Shown here one piece after another: positions 19,329 through 28,311 of a DNA stretch of 64,000 nt. The notes beneath the pieces were generated by a model that ran no database searches, was not told where the DNA came from, and saw only the letters and a list, made by a program, of their open reading frames with translations. This DNA comes from a virus. The position numbers and the translations under genes were made by a program. The first letter of the stretch is position 1. Every line of letters begins with the position of its first letter. The stretch is from positions 18,084 to 82,083 of the IMG/VR virus record IMGVR_UViG_3300022926_000006. The stretch is one strand, 5' to 3'.

Positions 19329-21289
19329 TAGTAACTACTTCCACTACTTCCGCTACTTCCACTACTACTACTTACAACAGAGGATGCCGAACCAGAACCA
19401 GCAGAACCAACAACTCCAGTTCCACCAGTTTTACTTAATTCACTATTCGGTGTTGTGATATATTCAACACCAGCAGAGGATTCGCCAGTTGAGACTTTAT
19501 CTACAATTGTGTTAACTGTAATATCATCTTCACTAATAGACAAAAGAACATTTCTAACACTCACAATATCACTTGAGTTTAGAGTTATGTATATCTCAAC
19601 TGTATTTGCATCCAAAGTTGTATCAGAAATATTTAATTGGTCAATAATTAATTTACCAGTTGAATATTCTATTGTTCCTTGTTGACTGTTTACATAAACT
19701 CTTGTAGATGAACCTTCTTCAAGATAGTATGAACGAATATTTCCATTACCATCATCATCTAGATAAATTGTTTGTGTTCTACCAGATATATTAAATCCAG
19801 TTGACGATAAGTTAGTAGGTGAACCAGGTCCTTGAGTAAACAAAGGATTGTAGAAATTAATTGTGTATTTACTTTCTTGACCTATAATAGCATCAAAACT
19901 TCTCTGACACCTTACGGTTGTAATATTTGAAACAATACCAGGATCGGACCTATCAACAATATTACTAAATTTTGAAAATCTAAACACGCTATCAAACTTT
20001 TTAAGTTCGTTGTTTTGATAATCCATTACAGAAGTTCGAACTGCAGATGAAATATCAGTATAAGATGATGTTGTAGTATTAGGATTCCAGTAAACATTAA
20101 TAGTAGGAATAATATTAATATAAACAGGATCAATAATTTCAGGTGTAATTGAAACCATAGTCTTCGATGATAAAATAGTGTTCTTAATCGCATCTTTGGT
20201 TGATGTGGTTAAAGTTCTACCTGTCCTAGGTTTAATTGACATGAATACTTTTCCATAAACAGGAGGATCATTATCTTCTCCACCCCATACTTGCATAGTA
20301 TCTACGTTGTTATATAATTTAGGTAGAATGACTTTATAATCTTCTGCAGTAACCGCACGATTTTGTGCTGAGTAAAACTTAGGAGCATTGAATTTAATAC
20401 TATCAATTGTCTCTCTAGGTCCACCATTCTCTGCAGAGATAACAGTAGTAATTGTAGCATTTGTAGAACCACCAACTGAAGATGACAGAGTAAAGTTTGA
20501 TGCACCATTTGCTTCTGCTTCATTAGTCACAATATATTCTAGAATGATAATATTACCATCTTCTAATGCAGTACCCAAAACTCCATCACCGAATGTTATT
20601 TCGTATGTTCCATTTTCAACAGCATTTAAAAAATATACATTTGAAGTATTTTGTATATCTAAAATATTTTCTGCTTTAGTAAATGTTGTTACAGTTAAAT
20701 CATTTAAACTATTTTGTACACGAACGGAAAGTGTGGTGGAATCAAAACTCTCTTCAGGAATCAAAAATCTCTGTGTTTTGCTAGATGAACTCTTAGTATA
20801 TAATAGTTGAAGTAGAGTTCCCTCTTTAATATCAATATTTGTAAAAGTATAAACACCTTCGGTAGGTACAATAGTTACATCTGCGGTTGTTACAAACTGA
20901 TAGTTGATGTCCGATACACGACTTCTAAAAACTGTACCTTTTGACATTGTTAATTGTGGAGGCGAACCAACAGGATTATTAATTGTGACGTTAATTCTAG
21001 CAGTTGCCGCTTGTGATGATGATGGTGTATAACCAAGATGTTTAGCAAGAGAAACCACACTGTCTCGCTTAACTGCGCTATCTAAGAACATCTCATTCGA
21101 AACCATGTTGGCGTACACTGCGTTATAGTGAGTATTATATGATAATACATCTAGTAAAGTATTCATTGCTGAACCTTCAAAATTATAATCTTTGAAAGAT
21201 TCCTGAGATGATAGATATGTTTTAAGATTTGCTTTAATATCAGCAAAATCTAATTCGGTTACCCTAAGTCTTTTTGTTGTATTTGCCAT
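19328..21289 (-). CDS. 6: baseplate wedge subunit gp6
   Basis: At 653 aa it equals T4 gp6 (660 aa). The N-terminus has the gp6 signature: ELDFxxIKxNLKxYLxSQxxFxDYNFEGSAMNxLLDVLSYNTHYNAxYANM. The middle has the baseplate-J-like core (NRAVTAEDYKVILPKLY). The C-terminal ~25 residues are nearly all Ser and Gly, a low-complexity tail. gp6 dimers form the ring around the baseplate hub. The stop overlaps the start of the next wedge gene (TAATG), and gp25 ends 3 bases upstream. Confidence 0.93.
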   Translation of the reverse strand: MANTTKRLRVTELDFADIKANLKTYLSSQESFKDYNFEGSAMNTLLDVLSYNTHYNAVYANMVSNEMFLDSAVKRDSVVSLAKHLGYTPSSSQAATARINVTINNPVGSPPQLTMSKGTVFRSRVSDINYQFVTTADVTIVPTEGVYTFTNIDIKEGTLLQLLYTKSSSSKTQRFLIPEESFDSTTLSVRVQNSLNDLTVTTFTKAENILDIQNTSNVYFLNAVENGTYEITFGDGVLGTALEDGNIIILEYIVTNEAEANGASNFTLSSSVGGSTNATITTVISAENGGPRETIDSIKFNAPKFYSAQNRAVTAEDYKVILPKLYNNVDTMQVWGGEDNDPPVYGKVFMSIKPRTGRTLTTSTKDAIKNTILSSKTMVSITPEIIDPVYINIIPTINVYWNPNTTTSSYTDISSAVRTSVMDYQNNELKKFDSVFRFSKFSNIVDRSDPGIVSNITTVRCQRSFDAIIGQESKYTINFYNPLFTQGPGSPTNLSSTGFNISGRTQTIYLDDDGNGNIRSYYLEEGSSTRVYVNSQQGTIEYSTGKLIIDQLNISDTTLDANTVEIYITLNSSDIVSVRNVLLSISEDDITVNTIVDKVSTGESSAGVEYITTPNSELSKTGGTGVVGSAGSGSASSVVSSSSGSSGSSGSSY

Positions 21290-21292
21290 GGA

Positions 21293-21694
21293 TTATCGTG
21301 TCCTTGTGAGATATGTCTCAAATATTTGTTCTTGTGTATGGTTAACTACATAAAAATATATTCTCACTTGATATTCATTGTTATCAGAATTGTCAAATAC
21401 GTCAACCGCTGTCAATTTTACTCTAGGTTCGTGATTTTGAATAACCTCATATATTGTCTTTTCAATCATTCGGCGGGTCATTGGAGTATTGTTTTCAAAC
21501 AGTAGTTCCGCTATACCACATCCTAAATAAGGTTGAAATGGTCTTTCAAAATGCCGAGTGTTAATTAACGCTCTCATAGACTGCTTTACTGCTTCAACAT
21601 CAGATTTTTTCGCCACATCATTAGTACTACTCAACTTTGTAAAATTAAAGTCTAAGTCTGTAAAATCTGCAGTCTGCCTTGTTATCGTTGCCAT
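21293..21694 (-). CDS. 25: baseplate wedge subunit gp25
   Basis: This 133-aa protein has the gp25/GpW fold signature: ALINTRHFERPFQPYLGCGIAELLFE, then (T/R)RMIEKTIYEVIQNHEPRVKLTAVDV, matching the type VI TssE/gp25 family. It nucleates sheath assembly on the baseplate. The ATG is preceded by no Shine-Dalgarno; a late octamer ends 5 bases upstream, so a leaderless mRNA is likely. Confidence 0.93.
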   Translation of the reverse strand: MATITRQTADFTDLDFNFTKLSSTNDVAKKSDVEAVKQSMRALINTRHFERPFQPYLGCGIAELLFENNTPMTRRMIEKTIYEVIQNHEPRVKLTAVDVFDNSDNNEYQVRIYFYVVNHTQEQIFETYLTRTR

Positions 21695-21699
21695 AGAAC

Positions 21700-21707
21700 T
21701 ATTTATA
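21700..21707 (-). promoter_or_regulatory. late promoter octamer abutting gp25
   Basis: Minus-strand TATAAATA, then GTTCT, then ATG. The predicted transcription start falls on or beside the A of the gp25 ATG. Confidence 0.6.
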
Positions 21708-21712
21708 CCTCT

Positions 21713-22003
21713 TTATCCACCAGCAAATACATTAGATGATCCGGCGGCGACTGATGTACAACCACTCACACCATCACCTACTCTACCTGCACCTTTTCCA
21801 TTTACTTTAACAGTAGATGAACCAGATGCTATTGGTGCCGCGTGTGAGGGACATGGCGCACCAGGAAGTAAATGTCCTGTGTTTACATCTCCTTGGCGAG
21901 ACCACGGAATGTTATTCACAAACACATTAGGACTACCTACCGCTCTTGTCATACCTGAACAATGTGGTACGTCTGCATCACCTATTCTAGTTGCCGCTGG
22001 CAT
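21713..22003 (-). CDS. PAAR-repeat tail spike tip protein (gp5.4-like)
   Basis: This 96-aa protein has PAAR family features: MPAATRIGDADVPHCSGM, a GDxNTGHLLPGAPCPSHAAPI stretch with paired His/Cys, and V-G-D-x-V-S-G-C-T. These His and Cys (H14/C15 and the CxxH pair in the middle) can form the metal site of the sharpened tip that caps the central spike. It lies beside gp5 and gp25, as gp5.4 does in T4 relatives. Confidence 0.88.
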   Translation of the reverse strand: MPAATRIGDADVPHCSGMTRAVGSPNVFVNNIPWSRQGDVNTGHLLPGAPCPSHAAPIASGSSTVKVNGKGAGRVGDGVSGCTSVAAGSSNVFAGG

Positions 22004-22196
22004 TTCGTTCTCTCCCCATCAACTCTCTGAGTTTACTATTGTACTGTGCAATAATATGATGTTGTTCGTCTGTGTGAGGTTCTGGTGGATACTCAGGTTC
22101 AAATCTAATTAGATTATCAAAACCGAGCGGAATATCTTCATACTTATTATATGTGTGTACTACTCCATTAATAAGAACGCAAAATATTCCTGTCAT
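21987..22196 (-). CDS. small conserved protein between PAAR and gp5 (69 aa)
   Basis: MTGIFCVLINGVVHTYNKYEDIP, then RFEPEYPPEPHTDEQHHIIAQYNSKLRELMGRE: a short beta hairpin followed by a Pro/His-rich linker and an amphipathic helix. It overlaps the PAAR gene by 17 bases. The context suggests a baseplate-assembly or virion role, but nothing in the sequence states one. Confidence 0.7.
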   Translation of the reverse strand: MTGIFCVLINGVVHTYNKYEDIPLGFDNLIRFEPEYPPEPHTDEQHHIIAQYNSKLRELMGRERNASGN

Positions 22197-22349
22197 CTAT
22201 CTACCTTGTCCTCTGTATTTCTTAAAACTGCGCTTTTTATCTTTCTTCATAGAAGCAAATTTAACCATAGACATTCTACCACTTGTTGATGTTTTCTTTG
22301 GATTACTTTCGTGAACATATGTTCCAATGCTTGTTTTTACTTTTGCCAT
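22197..22349 (-). CDS. small basic protein (50 aa)
   Basis: An open reading frame from ATG at 22349 to TAG reads MAKVKTSIGTYVHESNPKKT and ends in KKDKKRSFKKYRGQGR. It abuts the 69-aa gene, with stop and next ATG adjacent. It is rich in Lys and Arg (about one third). The pattern IGTYVHxSNPKKTxxGRMSMV ... YRGQGR is one I associate with small proteins of marine T4-like phages. Function is unknown; the charge suggests nucleic-acid or assembly contact. Confidence 0.75.
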   Translation of the reverse strand: MAKVKTSIGTYVHESNPKKTSTSGRMSMVKFASMKKDKKRSFKKYRGQGR

Positions 22350-22364
22350 TTTATCTCTCCAGTA

Positions 22365-23327
22365 TTAGTTCAAGTCAATTCTAGGTGCATCTGCATCAAT
22401 GTTTGCACCAGCGTTTAAGTCCATTGTTTGACCACAGGTTTGTGTAATATTAGTTTTCGCTTCTACTTTAAAGTTTACGCATTTAATCTGTACATCTTTT
22501 TCAGACTGCATATCAATATTATCTTTTGCATATACAGTTGTCTTACCTTGTGTGAATATATTAACTGCACCTTTTGCTTCAATGTTAAAGTCTTCATCTA
22601 CTAATACTTCAGCATTCTTATATGAATGTATCTGAATAGTTCCATCGGGATGCAATTCAATGAATGTATCTTTACGATGAAATAATAAAATTCTCTCATT
22701 ATCAGGAGTATCATCAAATTCTAAAGCATGTCCACTCTCAGTTTGATAAACTTTATTATATGGATATCGTGCATTGAAAGGAACCGCAGAAGGAGTCCAT
22801 GTGTCAGTACTCCAAGCAATGTTCTTCTTTCCTATAGAAGGTTTACCGTTAGGTCCTTCTCCATCTACGCGATGCCCTTTATTAACACCATCATTTCTTG
22901 CTGTATAAAGTTTTGACTTTTTATCACCTCTCGACAATCGAGAAGTATCCGCCTCATTAATTTCGGTAGGATTTGTTCCGCTTGGATCACAGAATCCCAA
23001 ATCTGTATTGGGACGTTCTGTTGGGTGTCCATGAAAAGACCCCATAACAACTGGTTCTTGACATCCTTCACCATCTCTAAAGAACCCCACCACCCACGAA
23101 CCTTTAAGTAGTCCTGATGGGGAGTGACCAACCTGTGATATTGATGCGGATGTTGTTGGCATCATAACCATCGCCCATGGTAAATCTTCAATAGGAAGTG
23201 TTTCTTTATCTTCTGTGTGAATACCCAAGCAACGAACACGAACTCGCCCAATCTGCTCAGGATCATTATGGTCTTCAACTACACCCATGAACCAGATAAA
23301 ACCGTCCATGCCCATGAAATTTTTCAT
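22365..23327 (-). CDS. 5: baseplate hub/central spike gp5, without lysozyme domain
   Basis: The N-terminal OB fold is visible (FMGVVEDHNDPEQIGRVRVRCLGIHT, then DLPWAMVMMP), followed by SQVGHSPSGLLKGSWVVGFFRDGEGCQEPVVMGSFHG, the gp5/VgrG-type layout. The last ~110 residues are a beta-helix spike (repeated short strands ending DADAPRIDLN). At 320 aa it lacks the ~170-residue T4 lysozyme insert of T4 gp5 (575 aa). The trimeric spike would still puncture the outer membrane, with the PAAR protein as tip. Confidence 0.9.
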   Translation of the reverse strand: MKNFMGMDGFIWFMGVVEDHNDPEQIGRVRVRCLGIHTEDKETLPIEDLPWAMVMMPTTSASISQVGHSPSGLLKGSWVVGFFRDGEGCQEPVVMGSFHGHPTERPNTDLGFCDPSGTNPTEINEADTSRLSRGDKKSKLYTARNDGVNKGHRVDGEGPNGKPSIGKKNIAWSTDTWTPSAVPFNARYPYNKVYQTESGHALEFDDTPDNERILLFHRKDTFIELHPDGTIQIHSYKNAEVLVDEDFNIEAKGAVNIFTQGKTTVYAKDNIDMQSEKDVQIKCVNFKVEAKTNITQTCGQTMDLNAGANIDADAPRIDLN

Positions 23328-23337
23328 AATCTACCTC

Positions 23338-24060
23338 TTAATTCTGTTTGAGAATAATGTCGAATGCCGCTGTTACTCTTGCGTTGTTAGAACGAACTGA
23401 TGCACGAACATCAATGTCTGATTTCTCTGGTATTACAACTGGAACCGCAAACTCATATGAGTAAGGACCACCAACACCACCAACTTCAAATGTGTGTCCA
23501 ATACGAAATGCATCTTGTCCAAAATAACGAACAAACATATTACCTGTCGCATCAGCATTTGCTTGACAAGTCATTGTTCCTTTAGTAAGATATGCAGTAT
23601 ATCCTGCGGGAACTGTGTAGACTGCCATCAGAGTTTGACCTTTAGTAGCAGTAATTCTTGCTACTACTGTTGTCGATACTTTAATATCGATGTTTCCTAC
23701 ATTGTCAGCACCAGTTGAAACGAATGCTCTAAAAACTCTTAAAAAAGTTGTTCCGCCAGTTGTAGTATTACCAGTTGCGTTTGTGAGTGTGCAAGTATCT
23801 GTAACTTCTTCGTAGTTCTCATCAAGTCCAAGAATAGTGATGACTTTATTCGCATCACTTGCACTTGCTCTATCTACTGTAACTGTTGATGCTGAAGACC
23901 ATGCTGTCCAAGGATATGCTGTGTCGCTCACATCCCATACAGAACCAGATGTGTTTACTGCCATTGAAGGAACAGCACCAAACTTGTGAATAGAACTTAC
24001 ACCTTTGTAGAGTCCTCTGGCGATGTTAATTTTTTCATCGTTAAATAAATAGTTTCCCAT
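23338..24060 (-). CDS. virion structural protein (240 aa)
   Basis: A Thr/Val/Ala-rich all-beta protein starting MGNYLFNDEKINIARGLYKGVSSIHKFG. It has a LxxxTLxRV/FRAFV-type strand region in the middle and KGQTLMAVYTVPAGYTAYLTKG near residue 150, a pattern common in marine phage particle proteins. It sits between gp5 and the hub gene with its own late promoter 26 bases upstream. The precise location in the particle is unknown. Confidence 0.7.
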   Translation of the reverse strand: MGNYLFNDEKINIARGLYKGVSSIHKFGAVPSMAVNTSGSVWDVSDTAYPWTAWSSASTVTVDRASASDANKVITILGLDENYEEVTDTCTLTNATGNTTTGGTTFLRVFRAFVSTGADNVGNIDIKVSTTVVARITATKGQTLMAVYTVPAGYTAYLTKGTMTCQANADATGNMFVRYFGQDAFRIGHTFEVGGVGGPYSYEFAVPVVIPEKSDIDVRASVRSNNARVTAAFDIILKQN

Positions 24061-24085
24061 AGGTGTAATTTTCTCCCTTTAGTCT

Positions 24086-24093
24086 TATTTATA
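24086..24093 (-). promoter_or_regulatory. T4-type late promoter octamer
   Basis: Minus-strand TATAAATA 25 bases before the ATG at 24060. It lies in the last codons of the upstream gene. Confidence 0.65.
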
Positions 24094-24475
24094 CAGAAAG
24101 CGTTTGGTTACTTGTCGCAAAACCTTTTTTCCGCATAACAGTTTTTGCAACTAATTCGAACTCTTGTGAGTTTTTATCCCACTTGAGAACAAATGGCATA
24201 TTAATATCTGTCTGCATATCTTTGATTACCGCTTCAGCATCAGGACCCAACTGTGGAATTTTTTTACCATGCTTGTTATAAGTCTGCTTAAAAAGTCTCG
24301 TAAGTTCTGCAGTAGTAATCTGTTTCTTGTTACGTTCATCATTAACCCTATCTAAAAAATGTCGAGTGAACTCAACGTCAATTTTAACTTTTGCAAATAA
24401 TCTATCTGCAAACTTTTCGATACCATCTAAATCTCTTTGTGATATCTCTTCTCGTAATTCTGAAAATTTACGCAT
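24089..24475 (-). CDS. conserved phage protein near baseplate hub (128 aa)
   Basis: I take the start at MRKFSELREEISQRDLDGIE because AAGGA stands 8 bases upstream; an ATG three codons earlier has the AAAGG touching it. The core VEFTRHFLDRVNDERNKKQIT ... ELxRLFKQTYNKHG is compact and charged, followed by a beta segment (FVLKWDKNSQEFELVAKTVMR). It overlaps the hub gene by 8 bases. Function is unknown; the compact alpha-beta layout resembles small RNase-toxin-like folds, which I would not assign. Confidence 0.7.
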   Translation of the reverse strand: MRKFSELREEISQRDLDGIEKFADRLFAKVKIDVEFTRHFLDRVNDERNKKQITTAELTRLFKQTYNKHGKKIPQLGPDAEAVIKDMQTDINMPFVLKWDKNSQEFELVAKTVMRKKGFATSNQTLSV

Positions 24476-25883
24476 TAAATCCATCCTTTATAATTACAGT
24501 ATCGCACTTATATGATGCTGTTGAGTTACCAACAGGTTTAAAAATATGAATAGCATCTCTAACTAAATACATACCACTATACTTCGGTTGATAAACTTTA
24601 CTTGGTGTATCAACTTTTTTTACTGATGGAAAATTAAAGTATGCTAATCTACCCACTGTTATAACTGGATGTCCAGGAACTTGAAAAGAACTAAGGACCT
24701 CATCTTGCAATTGTTTTGCAATAACAGTTCTTCCTAAAAGATAATCATTTGCAAATAAATCTCTGTATCCAACTTCATCTTTCTTTTCAGCATGTATTCT
24801 ACTCGATTTAGGACTCATATAAACTTTAACATCAGGATTAATCTCTGATCCCCAATCTACATATTTTGAATTAGGGGATAATCTTTTCATTTTTGATGCA
24901 AACTTCTTTGATGATTTATCATATGAATTAAAATAGTTATATGTCTGAACTTGATAAGATTTATGAAAAGTATCATGTATGATGTGTTTGGATGATAAAT
25001 TTCCGTTTTGAATATCGGAAAGATAATTAGACTTCTCATCAATTCTAAAGTCATCAACATTCTGTGCGCTTTCAGATGCAACCATTCCACTTAGAGGTTT
25101 ACCATCTGCACCATATGTAGGAACACCAGGAACTTTATATAAATATCCATTCTTTATTGCGCCATTCTTTCTATCTACCGGAATTTCTTCCATCAAATCT
25201 GTTATAACCACATTTTTTGTATCGCTGAATAATGTTGATGTTGATAAAAATTTAAATCCATGCATAGATTGAAAGAAAAAGAATCCGGGCATGTCTGTAT
25301 CAGGATCAATTGCTTTTCCAGTTACCCATTGAATTGCTTTTGCTGGTCTCCATCTTGGAGAAACAAATTTTAAAGACCCTATAGACATATCAAAAAATAT
25401 ACCCTCTTTTGTATCACTAGAAAAGATGTAATTTTTAAATATATCGCGAACAATATCATGCGGCGCGCCAGTAAATGCTTGACTTATACTTGTATGAATG
25501 TTGTTATAACCTTCTTCGGTAATAAGACTTAAAGTAAAATATTGTTTTCTTTCTTGAATTATGGGTCCTTGAATATTAGCAACTCTAAACCACTTTGATA
25601 TCTTTGTATCTTCAACTCCACCTGATACATTGTAAACGATATTGACAATTTCACCACCTAGAATTGGATAGTCAGCAATCATATCATTGCTGTCTGTGAT
25701 ACTTAGTTCTGCAGTCTGAAATGGAGACTTGATACTTTCATAGATATTGAGAGCAGTATATACTGAGAGTAAATCCATAAACTGGTCAGAACTCTTCGCA
25801 GTTTTGATGTTCTTAACTCTATTGTGATATAGTTTCATGGAGGAAAATAGTACTTCTCCACCACCTTTTACAGGCGCCGCCAT
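24468..25883 (-). CDS. baseplate hub protein, gp27-like (471 aa)
   Basis: The N-terminal half has the tail-hub layout seen in gp27/gpD: a helical start (LLSVYTALNIYESIKSPFQTAELSITDS), then LGGEIVNIVYNV strands and a second barrel (KWFRVANIQG ... YFTLSLITEEGYNN). After an insert, the last ~90 residues contain LSSFQVPGHPVITVGRLAYFNFPSV and YSGMYLVRDAIHIF, the usual hub C-terminal barrel. It lies with gp5, gp53 and gp48. gp27 is assigned by layout and neighbourhood rather than strong sequence identity. Confidence 0.7.
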   Translation of the reverse strand: MAAPVKGGGEVLFSSMKLYHNRVKNIKTAKSSDQFMDLLSVYTALNIYESIKSPFQTAELSITDSNDMIADYPILGGEIVNIVYNVSGGVEDTKISKWFRVANIQGPIIQERKQYFTLSLITEEGYNNIHTSISQAFTGAPHDIVRDIFKNYIFSSDTKEGIFFDMSIGSLKFVSPRWRPAKAIQWVTGKAIDPDTDMPGFFFFQSMHGFKFLSTSTLFSDTKNVVITDLMEEIPVDRKNGAIKNGYLYKVPGVPTYGADGKPLSGMVASESAQNVDDFRIDEKSNYLSDIQNGNLSSKHIIHDTFHKSYQVQTYNYFNSYDKSSKKFASKMKRLSPNSKYVDWGSEINPDVKVYMSPKSSRIHAEKKDEVGYRDLFANDYLLGRTVIAKQLQDEVLSSFQVPGHPVITVGRLAYFNFPSVKKVDTPSKVYQPKYSGMYLVRDAIHIFKPVGNSTASYKCDTVIIKDGFNA

Positions 25884-25884
25884 G

Positions 25885-26703
25885 CTAGTCTCCTATCAAA
25901 TTAGTAAATTCTTCAATGAATTCTTGTACAAGAGTAGGTCGCAGAATTCGTATTCTTCTTTTCTTTTCGTTCTCTTGTTGTTCATAAACTGTGTTAGTAA
26001 TGGCAACTGAACTGAATTGTTGTACAACTCCAATTCCTGTGGTTTGTGTGTAGAATTGACTAGTGGTTCTTACCATCTTTGTTGGGTCACCTGAAGACTG
26101 TGGTCTTTCATAATGATGAATTCCATTAGGACCTGAATTAATAGTCCAGAGTTTATATGTATTACCATCATATGAAGATTGTGCATGACCTTGTCCATAG
26201 TTACCTGGCATATAAAATGTCTGATTAGGAAACTCAGCAAACGTATGAGTGTGTGCAATGCCTTCTCCATTTTGTTTATATCTGTTATAACTTTTCGCAT
26301 CCGCTTCGTTTAAAAATATAGGATACCAATAACCTTCACCAAGATGCATACCAGAAGTGCCTGTTCCATATAACGCATAAGGACCACTACCACCATACTT
26401 CTTAGCAATCATTTTTCGCAATTCATTTTCTGTGCGCGGCCAATCTTCTAACACATCATGTATCTCATTAGTCAATAAAATTATCCATGCAAGTTCGGAA
26501 TCATTAAAGAATTGATGTGCTAATATATCTGGTCGCTCACCCTCTTGAATGTCATACTCATCATATGAGAAAACATTTGTCGATAAGTTTTCTTTAAGTT
26601 TTACTCTTCGAATAATATCTTTTGCTATGAATAAATTATCAACCGTTGAATTTGGTTTTGTTAAATCATAAATTATTTCTGGATATTTTGAAAAATATGA
26701 CAT
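25885..26703 (-). CDS. 53: baseplate wedge subunit gp53
   Basis: The N-terminal ~120 residues carry the gp53 signature: a Y-D-(x)n start, (Y/F)-D-x-Y-(D/x)-I-x-x-GERPDILAHQFFNDSELAWIILLTNEI, equivalent to T4 'PEELANxIYxNPxLYWVLLMxN', then D(P/x)xxWPRTENELRKMI. The 272-aa length exceeds T4 gp53 (196 aa) because of a Gly/Tyr/His-rich middle. The ATG overlaps the end of gp48 by one base. Confidence 0.87.
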   Translation of the reverse strand: MSYFSKYPEIIYDLTKPNSTVDNLFIAKDIIRRVKLKENLSTNVFSYDEYDIQEGERPDILAHQFFNDSELAWIILLTNEIHDVLEDWPRTENELRKMIAKKYGGSGPYALYGTGTSGMHLGEGYWYPIFLNEADAKSYNRYKQNGEGIAHTHTFAEFPNQTFYMPGNYGQGHAQSSYDGNTYKLWTINSGPNGIHHYERPQSSGDPTKMVRTTSQFYTQTTGIGVVQQFSSVAITNTVYEQQENEKKRRIRILRPTLVQEFIEEFTNLIGD

Positions 26704-27812
26704 TAATAACCCTCTGCAATTCTTTGTTTATGTAAAGGTTCAATTTCTTTGAACGCCATTGTAATTTGTATCTCAGTAGGTTGTCCATCGCGGTTTGTCG
26801 AAAAGACACCAGAAGATGTATAGTTAGTTGTAAAGTCTGTCAGAACACAAGTAGATATCTTATGCATGTATGGGTTGTCATTTTCTTTGAACATAACACT
26901 AATATCGAATAAAGACGGATATTGAAAATATAATCCACTCTCAATTAATTCTGGATGCATGTGAAATCTAAATGTTTTAATAATATTATCAATTGCCTGC
27001 GCTTCTGCTTGAGACCTTGCCGCAAATTCATACACAAACTGAAATGTTCTAAAGTTCATGCTATCAAATCTTTGTTCAACGTGAGGATTTGAAACTCTTC
27101 TTGTAGATACTTCTAATATGTTTTGTAAGTTCATACCAAATGCATCAGGTAACTTAGCGGCAGTTTCTAATGCAAGTCTTGCGACTTCACCACCAACTTG
27201 TGTTAAATCTCCAGCAGATGATGCTTGTGCTTTCTCTTTAATTCCACTGATACCACCTTCCATCAATCTTGCTATACCACCACCCATTGCGCCAATCTTA
27301 GCATCTGCCCATTGTGCGCTAGATGTAGAAACAAAAGTGTTAGGAACAGCAAGAGCAATAGAACTATTTAACTTCTTCATGTTTCTTGCGCCAGCAAACA
27401 CTGCGCCTGTAAAATTACTTGTGGATTCAACAACAGCACCAGCAACTTTTCCAGCGGTACCACCACCTAATAGTCCAACACCCTTATTCAAAGCACCCTT
27501 AATATCATTCCCTGTATTTGTCAAACCATTTCTAATTTTCTGAGAAGCAATTGCAGTATGACCTTGAAATGCTCTAGGTTCACCTTCGGTTGTTTGTTTT
27601 TTCATTGCGAATGATGTGGTATCATCAATGTATATATCAAAGATAACGTGATTGTCCAACTCCGCAGGTGCGTCAATACCCATATCAATAGGATAAGTCA
27701 GTCCACGGGTTCCGTAAGTTCTACCTGTTTTGCGTGGTTCTTGTCTGCTAGACACTAAACCGTGTCCACCTACTATATCCCCCACTAGTTTTGAAAGTGT
27801 ATTTAGTGCCAT
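26703..27812 (-). CDS. 48: baseplate tail-tube cap gp48
   Basis: This 369-aa protein matches T4 gp48 in length (364 aa). The C-terminal ~130 residues hold the tube-fold signature FDSMNFRTFQFVYEFAARS, then AxxIxxIIKTFRFHMHPEL and the FDISVMF and T-x-F-x-T-N-Y strands that link hub to tail tube. The middle is Gly/Ala-rich and probably helical. It starts 32 bases from a late octamer that forms a divergent pair with the promoter of gp4. Confidence 0.87.
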   Translation of the reverse strand: MALNTLSKLVGDIVGGHGLVSSRQEPRKTGRTYGTRGLTYPIDMGIDAPAELDNHVIFDIYIDDTTSFAMKKQTTEGEPRAFQGHTAIASQKIRNGLTNTGNDIKGALNKGVGLLGGGTAGKVAGAVVESTSNFTGAVFAGARNMKKLNSSIALAVPNTFVSTSSAQWADAKIGAMGGGIARLMEGGISGIKEKAQASSAGDLTQVGGEVARLALETAAKLPDAFGMNLQNILEVSTRRVSNPHVEQRFDSMNFRTFQFVYEFAARSQAEAQAIDNIIKTFRFHMHPELIESGLYFQYPSLFDISVMFKENDNPYMHKISTCVLTDFTTNYTSSGVFSTNRDGQPTEIQITMAFKEIEPLHKQRIAEGY

Positions 27813-27822
27813 TGCGTCCCTC

Positions 27823-27830
27823 TATAAATA
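27823..27830 (+). promoter_or_regulatory. T4-type late promoter octamer (rightward, gp4 operon)
   Basis: Plus-strand TATAAATA 33 bases before the gp4 ATG. Together with the leftward octamer at 27844-27851 it forms an overlapping divergent late promoter pair. Confidence 0.7.
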
Positions 27831-27843
27831 GTTATTGCAGTAT

Positions 27844-27851
27844 TATTTATA
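27844..27851 (-). promoter_or_regulatory. T4-type late promoter octamer (leftward, gp48 operon)
   Basis: Minus-strand TATAAATA 31 bases before the gp48 ATG at 27812. Confidence 0.7.
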
Positions 27852-27863
27852 TGAGTTATACAG

Positions 27864-28298
27864 ATGGCATACAAAGGAAGATATTCTCCACTAAATCCTA
27901 AGAAATATCAAGGTAATCCAACCAATATTATTTATCGTTCTCTTTGGGAAAGAAAATTTATGGTATGGTGTGATATGAACAGTGATGTTATAAAATGGGG
28001 AAGTGAAGAAACTGTTATACCTTACATATCTCCTTTAGATAATAAAAGACACAGATACTTTGTTGACTTCTATATACAGGTTCGAACTAAAGAGGGCATA
28101 CTCAAATCATATCTTGTAGAAGTTAAACCTAAAAAGTATACAAAACCACCAGAAAAATCCCCAACTAGAAAATCTAAATCGTGGTTCGGTGAAGTTAAGG
28201 CATGGGGTATAAACTCTGCAAAATGGAAAGCGGCATCTGAGTATGCTAAAGATAGACACTGGGAATTTATAATTCTTACAGAGGACCATTTAAAGTAG
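27864..28298 (+). CDS. 4: head completion protein gp4
   Basis: This 144-aa protein begins MAYKGRYSPLNPKKYQGNPTN and carries the gp4/TnsA-like nuclease fold: IYRSLWERKFMVWCDMN, then WGSEETVIPYISPLDNKRHRYFVDFYI and VEVKPKKY. This gives a PD-(D/E)XK-like E...D...E-x-K arrangement (E29, D71, E91-V-K93 by approximate count). It closes the filled head before tail joining. Length agrees with T4 gp4 (150 aa). Confidence 0.92.
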   Translation: MAYKGRYSPLNPKKYQGNPTNIIYRSLWERKFMVWCDMNSDVIKWGSEETVIPYISPLDNKRHRYFVDFYIQVRTKEGILKSYLVEVKPKKYTKPPEKSPTRKSKSWFGEVKAWGINSAKWKAASEYAKDRHWEFIILTEDHLK

Positions 28299-28306
28299 CA
28301 TAAATA
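28299..28306 (+). promoter_or_regulatory. late promoter-like octamer abutting the next ATG
   Basis: CATAAATA, then CTATT, then ATG: the same 5-base gap as at gp25, with no Shine-Dalgarno. A leaderless transcript of the 196-aa gene would result. Confidence 0.5.
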
Positions 28307-28311
28307 CTATT